Origin: Pirellulales bacterium
GTDB lineage: Bacteria; Planctomycetota; Planctomycetia; Pirellulales; JACPPG01
Direction: 5' to 3'
Assembly: GCA_036499395.1 (NCBI GenBank)
Contig: DASYDW010000030.1
Span: 1 to 64,000, forward strand
DNA: 64,000 bases
The notes beneath the pieces were generated by a model. The model saw only the letters and a list, made by a program, of their open reading frames with translations, had not been told where the DNA came from and did no database searches. The position numbers and the translations under genes were made by a program. This document shows, in pieces, positions 54,012 through 62,500 of this stretch (position 1 is its first letter; every line of letters starts with the position of its first letter).

Positions 54012-55361
54012 ATGGAAGCAAGACGCTTCGAGCGGGCTTTACAATGTTCTGTTGCGGAAGGGGCCCTGGCCACGGTGATGTGTACGCTCCTGGGGGGCGT
54101 TTTCCTGACCGCGTTCGCGCTGCGGTTGGGGGCAAACGAATTGCAGATTGGTCTCTTGGCGGCCACCACGTCGCTGGCACACCTGGCGCAGCTCGCTGGG
54201 GCGTGCGCGGTCGAGCGTTTGGGCCGGCGCAAACGCATCTGCATGATCGCCTCGTGGATCAGCCGACTTTTGTGGCTGCCGATCATGCTGGTTCCCTTCG
54301 TCTGCTCAAGCGCCAGCCCGGAACGGCAGGCCTGGTATATCGTGGGTCTGCTGATCGTTTCGAGCATGTTCGCCTCGGTCGGGGGTGTGGCGTGGCTGTC
54401 GTGGATCAAGGAGCTGGTGCCCGCCGAAATGCGGCTGAGATTTCTCGGCCGGCGTCACATTTTCAACACCGCACTGGCCTTTGGCATGAGCCTGGCCGGT
54501 GGTTTGTTGGTCGATGGTTGGACGCAGTGGCGCCCCGATTCGTTGGGGGGATTCATCTCGGTCTTTGCCACGGCAATGGCCTGCGGCATCTTCGGCCTGC
54601 TGATTCTGCACAGAATACCCGACGCGCCGGCCAGCCCGCCGGTCACCACGCCGCTGCGCACTGTGCTCGTCGGGCCGGTGCGTGATCGAAACTTTCGACG
54701 CCTCATCGCTTTTTACGCGGTGTGGAACTTCGCATCAAACATGGCGACGCCGTTTTTTGCCGTGTACATGCTGGCCGTTCTCAAACTGTCTTTCGGTACC
54801 GTCACCTTGTTGCTGACGCTATCTAGCATTGCAGGGCTGGCGGCGACGCGCTGGTGGACACGTTTCGGCGATCGCTTCGGAACCCGCAGCATGGTGTTGA
54901 TTGCAACCTTCGCCGACGTTGCGTGTCCGCTGTTATGGTTGTTGGTGTCGTCGTCGAATCTGTGGATGTTGATTCCCATCCATCTGCTGGGCGTTGTCAC
55001 GGCGCCGATCACACTCGGACCGAACGCACTGCCATTGAAGCTTTCGCCCTCGGAAAATGGTTCGACCTATCTGGCGTTTTTCAACGCCGTGACTGGGCCG
55101 TTGACCGCGGCCGGCGCCGTGGTGGGCGGGCTGATCGCCGGCTGGAACGCCGATGCCGGGGCTGTCGCCTCGATCGATGGATTAAAGACGATCTTCTTTA
55201 TCTCGGCGATGGGACGGTTCTTGAGCCTGTTTCTTCTACGCACCGTGCGCGAACCGGAAGCTAGACCGGTACGCCACATCGTCAAGTTGGTGCATCGCAG
55301 CAGGCGACGATGGGCGAACGACCGACGACGCGGTATGGCGCTGGAACTTGAGAAGGTTTAA
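54012..55361 (+). CDS. MFS transporter
   Basis: This encodes 449 residues with about 11-12 hydrophobic segments. I chose ATG 54012; a GTG at 53988 is the alternative. The loop between helices two and three is CAVERLGRRKRICM, and the second half has WWTRFGDRFGTRSMVL, the usual Asp-Arg-Gly-Arg motif. The N-terminal SVAEGALATVMCTLLGGVFLT and the Trp-rich AWLSWIKELVPAEMRLRFLG fit a group of planctomycete MFS proteins of unassigned substrate. The C-terminal 40 residues are very basic (RRRWANDRRRG). No neighbour suggests the cargo. Confidence 0.85.
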   Translation: MEARRFERALQCSVAEGALATVMCTLLGGVFLTAFALRLGANELQIGLLAATTSLAHLAQLAGACAVERLGRRKRICMIASWISRLLWLPIMLVPFVCSSASPERQAWYIVGLLIVSSMFASVGGVAWLSWIKELVPAEMRLRFLGRRHIFNTALAFGMSLAGGLLVDGWTQWRPDSLGGFISVFATAMACGIFGLLILHRIPDAPASPPVTTPLRTVLVGPVRDRNFRRLIAFYAVWNFASNMATPFFAVYMLAVLKLSFGTVTLLLTLSSIAGLAATRWWTRFGDRFGTRSMVLIATFADVACPLLWLLVSSSNLWMLIPIHLLGVVTAPITLGPNALPLKLSPSENGSTYLAFFNAVTGPLTAAGAVVGGLIAGWNADAGAVASIDGLKTIFFISAMGRFLSLFLLRTVREPEARPVRHIVKLVHRSRRRWANDRRRGMALELEKV

Positions 55362-55383
55362 TCCGGAAGCGGCGTGCTCCACT

Positions 55384-55587
55384 TCAATCGAGCGGTCCGA
55401 ACTCGGCATACATGATCTCGGCGATCATATCTTCGGTCGGTAAACCGCTTACGTCCGCGTCGACCGACAGCCTCTGAGAAACTTTGTAGACTGTCTCGAG
55501 CGACGGGCGGTCGAAGTCTCGCAGCTCTTCGTCGCGCTTCTCTCGCGCCTGGTTGGAATGCGTCCGATCGGTCGGCAAATGAGGCAT
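55384..55587 (-). CDS. small charged protein, function unknown
   Basis: This encodes 67 residues. GCAGGAG lies just before the ATG at 55587; an earlier ATG at 55602 overlaps that site, so the later start is preferred. The first 25 residues are polar (TDRTHSNQAREKRDEELRDF), and the rest is amphipathic helix (LETVYKVSQRLSVDADVSGL, EDMIAEIMYAEFGPLD). There is no Cys, signal or membrane segment. I cannot name a family. It converges with the MFS gene, with 22 bases between the stops. Confidence 0.6.
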   Translation of the reverse strand: MPHLPTDRTHSNQAREKRDEELRDFDRPSLETVYKVSQRLSVDADVSGLPTEDMIAEIMYAEFGPLD

Positions 55588-55931
55588 GTCGAACTCCTGC
55601 AATCTGACTCAATTTCAATTGATAAGTGGCCACCTCGTCGAGCACTTTGCCGTAGGCAAAAGAGGACGTTGCGCCGTACCCAAGCGACTGACACACTGAG
55701 CACGTGTGCAATCGAAAGAGCCGGTACTTGGAATGACTTGAGTGCATGTCGAGTGCCAATCGCGGCAAACGGCATTTTCAGAGTCATTCACGTTGCCACC
55801 AGGCAATCCGAAGCTCGAAGACGCGGCGAGCGCTGATGGTACAACGACCACCGCGGTTGAAAGATGACCTACGCAGAACCCCTGATGACACCCTTTGCCG
55901 GGAGTGGCTTGGCGCCCATTGAATTCGGCCG
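55588..55931. other. intergenic region, nothing recognised
   Basis: There are 344 bases between two leftward genes. Frames here look like shadows and no hairpin, repeat or promoter was convincing. Confidence 0.35.
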
Positions 55932-56906
55932 CTAGTGGGGAGCAAAGGTGCCGCTGGTGTCGGCCAGCGACTGCGTTTCGAGGAAAATCCGTTTTGCCTC
56001 GGGATGACGCTGGCGAATATTGCGCTCCAGGCGCTGGACCGCTTCTTGGATTTCGACAGCGGTCAGCGATGGACGGAATTGCACGTCCAAGTTCACCAGG
56101 ATTTCAAACGGCCCTAATTGCATCGTCAACGGTCGCCGCGATCGTTCCACGGCGGGATCACCCGTCACGATCGAAAGAATGCTCTTTTCCACAGCCGGTG
56201 GAGCGCTTTCCCCGATCAACAGGCTGCGGCTCTCGTAGGCCAAGATCCACGCGACACCCATCAGCAGCAGCCCGATGACGATCGAAGCGGCCCCGTCGAA
56301 ATAGGGATTGTCGAACAGCAGGCCGAATGTGATTGCGACCAGAGCGACGGTCAGCCCTAGCATGGCTGCCGAGTCTTCGAGGAGCACTGCAAACAGCGTC
56401 GGATCTTTGGCGGTGTGAATCGCCTCCCAAACGCTCTGTTCTCCCTTGACCATCAAAAACTCGCGCAGCGCGAAATGAAGCGAAATGCCTTCGAAGACAA
56501 AGCCGCAACCGAGCACGACGTAGTTCCACACGATGTGCTGCATAGGGCGCGGATTCAACAGGTGCTGCACGCCCTCATATAACGACAGGCCGCCGCCGAC
56601 GCCAAAGATCATCACCGCGACGACGAAGGACCAAAAATACAATTCCAGACCGTGACCGAAGGGATGCATCCGGTCGGCGGGCTTGCGGCTTTGTCGCAAG
56701 CCCCACAGTAGGAGCAAGCCGTTGCCGGTATCGATCGACGAGTGAATGCCCTCGGCCAGCATCGCCGAGCTATGCGTGACAAACGCTGCCAGGAGCTTTG
56801 TCGCGGCGAGCGCCAGGTTGCCGCAGATCGCCGCCACGATCACGAGTCTCGAACCGCCATGCAAGGCAGTGGTTTCGGTCGAGGGTGCGGCGAGGGTCGT
56901 GGACAT
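55932..56906 (-). CDS. cation diffusion facilitator transporter, SLC30A9-like
   Basis: This encodes 324 residues with about six membrane helices. Helix two carries HSSAMLAEGIHSSIDTGNG with the HxxxD pair of CDF carriers. Helix five has LLEDSAAMLGLTVALV, the Glu-Asp variant found in the SLC30A9-like branch rather than the HxxxD of zinc pumps such as YiiP. The histidine-rich loop of many zinc carriers is absent. The cytoplasmic C-terminal domain (about 215-324) contains PFEILVNLDVQFRPSLTAVE and AVQRLERNIRQRHPEAKRIF. It is likely a proton-driven divalent metal exporter; the metal cannot be named. Confidence 0.9.
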   Translation of the reverse strand: MSTTLAAPSTETTALHGGSRLVIVAAICGNLALAATKLLAAFVTHSSAMLAEGIHSSIDTGNGLLLLWGLRQSRKPADRMHPFGHGLELYFWSFVVAVMIFGVGGGLSLYEGVQHLLNPRPMQHIVWNYVVLGCGFVFEGISLHFALREFLMVKGEQSVWEAIHTAKDPTLFAVLLEDSAAMLGLTVALVAITFGLLFDNPYFDGAASIVIGLLLMGVAWILAYESRSLLIGESAPPAVEKSILSIVTGDPAVERSRRPLTMQLGPFEILVNLDVQFRPSLTAVEIQEAVQRLERNIRQRHPEAKRIFLETQSLADTSGTFAPH

Positions 56907-57160
56907 AGTTCAAATGTTGCACGAAAAAGGCGCAAACCGGGGTGCTTAACTGTTCATAGCACGCGCTCGGATGCCGTGCCGCCATCGCTGTCCGGTTATA
57001 CGGGCCAATCGGCCACCTCGTGGCGGGACGCACCCCAACGATCGGCAACTTCGCCCCGGTTCGGCCTGCCTGTCCGATCTGGCTAGACAGGCTACTGGGG
57101 CGGGCAATGAGCGAGCGAAATCGATTAAGAAGTCGCGTTGAACTCGGTGCGGGCGCCGCG

Positions 57161-58183
57161 CTATGCCTTCTGCTCCAGATCAAAGCCGTGCTGCTTGCGA
57201 TGCACCGGTCCGTCGAACGCCTTCGACGACTTGAACAGCTCGTAACGGCCGTCGCCGGCCAGCTTGTAGGTGCGCTCTTCGATTTTCTCGCGCTCGGCGG
57301 TCGTCAGTGGCTTAAAAGAGCGCAGAATTCGCAGGTTCTGATCCAGCACAGCCTCGGAATCGATGCCGCTCACGAGCGTCGTGATCGGGAGGGATAGAAC
57401 GTAGCGCAGCGCGTCGTCGATCGGGACGCCGGCCTTGGTGACGATCGAGCCATTTCCGCCCAAGCTTTTCATGCCCAGCGAGGCGATGCCACGTTCATTC
57501 AGTTTGGGCAGAACCTGGTTCTGAAAGCTGCGGTAATGGACGTCCATGACGTTCAGCGGCATCTGCACGGCGCTCCACTCGTACGGCTTGGCGAGCATTT
57601 TCAGGTGGATCAACGGATCTTTGTGCCCCGTGAAGCCGAGATAGCGCACCTTGCCGTCCTTGACGGCCTTCAGTCCCGCGTGAATGGCGCCGTCGTCGGC
57701 AAAGATCCAATCGGGATCGTTGTCGTAGACGATCTCGTGGAATTGCCACAGATCCAGGCGATCGGTTTGCAGCCGACGGAGGCTGTCTTCCAGGTTGGCC
57801 TGCGCTTCCTTGGCAGTGCGGCCGCAAACCTTGGTCATCAGGAAGGTCTTGTCCCGCCGGCCTCCCTCGGACAACGCCTTGCCCATGCGCTCTTCGGCTA
57901 GCCCATCGTGGTAATCCCAACTGTTGTCCATGAAGGTGATCCCTTCATCGACGGCGCGGCGAATCAGGCGCAGGCTTGCGGCCTCGTCCATTTTCTTGGG
58001 ATTCGAGCAGGCGTGTCCCCCAAGGGCCATTGCGCTGACCATTTCTCCCGTTCGTCCGAACGGACGCAGGGGGATATCGCCGCTGTTTTTCTTGTCTTCG
58101 GCGTGCGCGGTGTTCGATAGAGCCACGGCCGCCACTCCGGCGGCACCGACTTGGAGGAAATCACGACGGTTCGGCTCGGTCAT
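57161..58183 (-). CDS. Tat-exported aldo/keto reductase
   Basis: This encodes 340 residues from ATG 58183 with CAGGTGATGAC upstream. NRRDFLQVGAAGVAAVALS is a twin-arginine signal, so the enzyme is probably folded with its cofactor and exported. The TIM-barrel active-site set is present: Asp and Tyr in FMDNSWDYHDG, Lys in FLMTKVCGR and His in LWQFHEI. NADP-binding residues near the C-terminus (TTLVSGIDSEAVLDQNLRIL) follow the family. There is no C-terminal 4Fe-4S motif. It may oxidise or reduce a sugar or other small carbonyl in the periplasm. It is 88 bases downstream of the ferredoxin-MBL fusion gene on the same strand. Confidence 0.9.
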   Translation of the reverse strand: MTEPNRRDFLQVGAAGVAAVALSNTAHAEDKKNSGDIPLRPFGRTGEMVSAMALGGHACSNPKKMDEAASLRLIRRAVDEGITFMDNSWDYHDGLAEERMGKALSEGGRRDKTFLMTKVCGRTAKEAQANLEDSLRRLQTDRLDLWQFHEIVYDNDPDWIFADDGAIHAGLKAVKDGKVRYLGFTGHKDPLIHLKMLAKPYEWSAVQMPLNVMDVHYRSFQNQVLPKLNERGIASLGMKSLGGNGSIVTKAGVPIDDALRYVLSLPITTLVSGIDSEAVLDQNLRILRSFKPLTTAEREKIEERTYKLAGDGRYELFKSSKAFDGPVHRKQHGFDLEQKA

Positions 58184-58271
58184 GTCATCACCTGTAATCA
58201 ATGAATGTGCGGCGGTATTTAACGTGCGGGGAGCGTCTGAATTGTGTCGCAATGAGAACCGTGAGAAGCAA

Positions 58272-59156
58272 TCAACTTGTAGGGGACAGATCCTCGGCAC
58301 CGAGACGAGCGAGCAATTGGTCCAAATGCTTCTGCATTTCGTCGGCGGAACACGTGTAACGCTCGCCGTGCCCGGGCAGAATCCACGAAAAGTTCAATGC
58401 GCGCAGGCGCGCGAGCGATCGTACCTGCTCAGGCCAGGACCACCAGCAGTAGTCGCGCGACGCGCCGAGACGGTGTTTCGAGTTGTCCCACCACAAATGG
58501 TCTCCGGTGAAAAGGAATTTCTGCTGATACAGTAGCGCACAGTGCCCCGCAGTATGTCCCGGCGTGGGGATGGCGACAAAATTGTCGTTCAATGTCTGGT
58601 CGCTGAACCCGTCCAGCACAATCTCGGCATCGGGCTGTGCCGCGAGTTCTCGACGGTGAATGATGCGCTGCGCGCCGAAACGCCGCGCGTATTTGGCGGC
58701 ATCCGCAACATCGTCGCGATGCGTCAAGAAGATATGGCTGATGCCTCCCAGGGCGTCGAGCCGCCTTGCCAGGCTCTCGAGGTATCGGGGCGAATCGACA
58801 AGCCAGTTGCCGGCCGGGTGACGCACCAGGTAGCTGTTGCCGCCGTACGATTTGGCGGAATTGAAACCGCAGAAATAGACGTCCTCCGCCAGTGGTAAAG
58901 GGAAATCGTGCCGGACCTCGCCCAACATTCCAGTGTCCGAACTTCCAATCGAGCCGGTAGGGCAGGTCAAGAGAGCCCGCAGCGCTGCGCGGTTTTCTTC
59001 GAGCGAGGAGGGCTGGGAGGCGACGAACGAATACTCCCCAGTATCACCAAACACCGTCGGAGCTAGTTGCCGGCACGCATCGCAATCAATGCACGTCGTA
59101 TCGACGAAGAATGTGCCCGGCACGTTTTGCGAAACCGCATTGAGGCGATTGGCCAC
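58272..59156 (-). CDS. ferredoxin-metallo-beta-lactamase fusion protein
   Basis: This encodes 294 residues. Residues 14-75 are a ferredoxin-like domain with CIDCDACRQLAP (Cys22, 25, 28) and CPTGSI (Cys65), a four-Cys set for one iron-sulfur cluster. Residues about 85-290 are an MBL-fold hydrolase: GGNSYLVRHP, THRDDVADAA (145-154), TPGHTAGHCAL, FTGDHLWWD and LPGHGERY. The first metal motif is THRDDVAD instead of HxHxDH, so metal site one is changed. The rest resembles glyoxalase II. It probably is a redox-linked hydrolase or flavin-free electron acceptor; which is inference. TATAAT at 59230-59235 on this strand is a possible -10 element. Confidence 0.85.
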   Translation of the reverse strand: MANRLNAVSQNVPGTFFVDTTCIDCDACRQLAPTVFGDTGEYSFVASQPSSLEENRAALRALLTCPTGSIGSSDTGMLGEVRHDFPLPLAEDVYFCGFNSAKSYGGNSYLVRHPAGNWLVDSPRYLESLARRLDALGGISHIFLTHRDDVADAAKYARRFGAQRIIHRRELAAQPDAEIVLDGFSDQTLNDNFVAIPTPGHTAGHCALLYQQKFLFTGDHLWWDNSKHRLGASRDYCWWSWPEQVRSLARLRALNFSWILPGHGERYTCSADEMQKHLDQLLARLGAEDLSPTS

Positions 59157-59566
59157 AGGTGTTTCCCTCGCGTCGCGGCCCTGAACAGCGGCGACTTCTA
59201 ACGATTCGCCCGCTATCTATTGCCCAGACATTATAGGCGTTGAGGGAAGATTCGTCCGTTGCTAATCACCGTGAGGTTTCATCAGAGCAAAAAAAATCGA
59301 GCCGTCGACTCTTCGCTCCGGCTCGGCTCATCCGACCTACGTCGAACCCGCTTCGCCTTTGCAACCGTCGGCGGCTCTGTTCTGAGGGTAAAGCAAATCG
59401 TGGGCCAAGAATCTTTATCAATTAACTTCCCGAGTTTTTCGGGGTTACTGCAGACCCGGGACGGATTGCTGTGGCTGAATCGAAAGCGACATGGTCGTCA
59501 TGAAATCGCGCGCGACGATCATGCATGCGGTTTCGAAGGATTGCGGCAACCCGCGAGACGACCGCG
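59157..59566. other. intergenic region
   Basis: There are 410 bases between two leftward genes. It holds a possible -10 hexamer for the MBL gene (59230-59235, minus strand) and a short 5-bp stem-loop near 59431-59446 that may be the terminator of the large exoprotein gene. Otherwise nothing was recognised. Confidence 0.35.
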
Positions 59567-62500
59567 CTACCGTGGCCTGGATGCCGCAGCGGCCAAGAGC
59601 GAAATCAGCTCTTCGTCCACCGTCGCACTCCATTCGTCCAATGGTCCCCAAGCGATCGCGCGGGAACCACCTGACTCTAATGTTGGCACGATCTCGGGCG
59701 CCGAAACGTTCACAGCGTTGTTCGTTGTTGCAACGAGCGCGGCGGACGGTGCTACCCGACTCTGCTCCGACGGGCCGACTAGCGAATTGCCGGTGGAAGG
59801 TGAGTTCGCACTGGCAATGGACGATACGACTCGAGCTGCCTCAGAGCCGGCCTCCCGCAGCCCGGCCGAAACCAACAGGCTTGGGTCGAACGGTCCCAGA
59901 ATCACTGATTCGACAGTCGTGGCTACCGTGGCAATCACCGTCACAGGTGTTGTCGCCACGCTGGTCGAGGGGACTGCGGTTGCATTCTGAACGAGCGAGT
60001 TTGCTCCACCTCCCGGGGCAGCCGGTAGGCTCGAAAGCCATGTCGAGGAAATGATCGCCAGGTCCTGAGCGTTGACGATCCCGTCGCCGTTGACATCCCC
60101 CGTAGGGCCGGCCTTTAACCAATTCGAGGAAACCAGCGCCAAGTCCTGCGCATTCACGATGTTATCGCCGTTGGCGTTGCCGGGCAGAATACGCAGTGCG
60201 AAATTGAAATCTCCTCCGCCGAAGCCATCCCCCGAGGGATAGCTGCTCGCACCGTCCGACCATTCGCCGTCCAGCGGATTGGCAAGAGAATCATCAACGC
60301 CGTTCGCTCCGGTGGATTGCAACGCCAAATGAATCGTATCGTGTGACAGCGGCCGCGCAAGAGTCCACGTCGCTATGTGCGTTGTGTGGCTGTAGGTGAA
60401 GCCGGAGATGGCATACGCGCCCGAGGTGTCGCCCGTCACGGATAAGCTGCTGGCGCTGAGCGTGACATCCGTGTTGAAAGCGATCTGGACCTGGTTTACG
60501 TTGCCCCAACCTAGAGGCGCAAGCTGCGCGGCGCCACCGGGAATCTCGTAGCCGGTGCCGTTGCCCGTTCCGGCTGTGACCAGCGTATTGCGGAAGCTGC
60601 TGGACCACGACGTGCCAGCAACGATGACGCTGGTCACCTCGGGCGGATCGGCCACCTGCTCGGTGAGGGGCGGGGATGTGGCGGGATTGAAGTTCAAGTC
60701 GCCGGAGTACACGGCTGTGACGTTGTGGGTGCCAGCGCGCAGTTGCGTCGTGAAGACGGCCTGCGGCACACCGGCGATGACGGGTGTCAGTTGCGCGGTC
60801 CCAAGAATGGTCGTGCCATCCATAAACATGACCGCGCCGGTCGAGGTCCCGCTGTTGGAAATTACGCGAGCGGTGAAGGTGACATCCTGGCCCGCGCCGA
60901 CAGGATTCGTCCCCGAGGTGACCTGGACCGTGGGCGTCGTGGCTTGGGCGTGCGTGATCGTGCCGCCGAGAATGAAGATGCCAGCGTTCGATGCCTGGCC
61001 GCCGATGCCGAACATCCCTTCGCCACCTTGCGCCCCCGTATTGCCATCCTGTCCATCGAGTCCCGAAGCGCCGGTGGCCCCTTTGTTTCCGTTCGCGCCT
61101 GCTTTGCCAGAAGCAATCACGTGAGTGCCGCCGTGGGCCGTGTAATCCCAATCGTGGCCGGGGTATCCGCCGGTGCCGAGTCCACCCCCCTGCCCTGCCG
61201 AGCCCCCCGTGCCGTGCAGGCCAAAATCTCCTCCGTCACCCCCTCCACCACCGCCCCCTGCCGCCGCAGCAAATCCCTGCGAGTTGGTGATCGTGAGCGA
61301 CGGCGAAAACGTAAGCGCTCCTCCCTCGAGGAAAATGCCCGCGCCTAGTGCGGTACCACTGGAGCCTCCGGCGCCGCCATTCCCCCCTGCCCCGCCCGAT
61401 GCACCGTCGCCACCACGACCGCCATCAGCGCCGGTGCCGCCGTCGGCGCCGTCAGCGCCATCGCCGGGCGTGCCCTTGTGAACCGTTCCGCCAGCGCCCC
61501 CAACTCCTCCGCGACCACCATTGCGCGTAGCGCGATCGGCTGCTGGGCTGAAGGAAAGATCACCGCTACTCCGTATCGCGGCAGTCAAACCGCTCTGCGC
61601 TGTGACAATCGCGCCGGCGCCATGGCTGCCAAGTCCTGCGGCGCCGCCACTGCCGCCTGATCCGCCCGAGCCACCGCGACCGCCGTCGCCACCATCGTCC
61701 CCCGCGCCCGCGAAGACCTGATCCGCGTCGAGCGAAACGCTCGTTAGCGCGAGCGTGCCACCGGCGAGATAGATGCCGCCCCCTTGGCCATTGCCGCCGG
61801 CGCCTGCGTCGCCACCATTACCGCCTCCGCCCCCAGTACCACCAACGCCCCCTGATCCCCCGCGTCCTCCGGCGCCCCCTTTCATGGCGCGACCACCGTT
61901 GCCGCCATGCGATCCTGTTCGGAATTGCGGGTCCCAACCATCTCCGCCGCCGCCCCCTTCACCGCCACCGCCGCCAATGCCTCCGTCCCCGCCTGATCCA
62001 CCGCCGCCGCCCGTGCCACCTTCGCCACCGCGGGCTCCTTCGCCTCCTGCGGCGCTATTGCTGTTAATGCCGCCGCCATTGAACGTCACGCTGCCGGCCG
62101 CGATGAAGATCGCTCCCCCCTGCCCGTCTCCTCCATCACCGCCATTGCCACCGTCCGCGCCGTCCGCGCCGCCGCCCCCTGCTCCGCCAGGCGCGGCTGA
62201 TGCACCGTGACCTGCGGCTCCTCCGTCACCGCCGACTCCGCCGAGCTGGCCCCAGCGAATCGGGTGATAGTAGGAGAACGATCCTCCGGCCCATCCGCCG
62301 GGCCCACCGCCTCCACCGCTGCCGCCGCCGCCGCCGTGGCCACCGAGCCCTCCATCGCCGCCGAGGTTGCCGAAGCCACCACCACCGCCGGCGCCGCCGA
62401 ATACCTGATTGTTGGTCAACGTCGGCTGAACGAGATTCACGGTGCCGTCGGCGACGAAGATGCCTCCACCTTGCGCGCTGCCACCGTCGCCGCCATCGCC

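Noticed and set aside
54012-55361. Link between this MFS gene and the acid-sugar operon
   Set aside because: It lies 8 kb away on the other strand, belongs to a different MFS group and has no catabolic neighbour.
57020-57397. Plus-strand frame opposite the aldo/keto reductase end
   Set aside because: It has no ribosome binding site, its second half is antisense to conserved reductase sequence, and no motif was seen.
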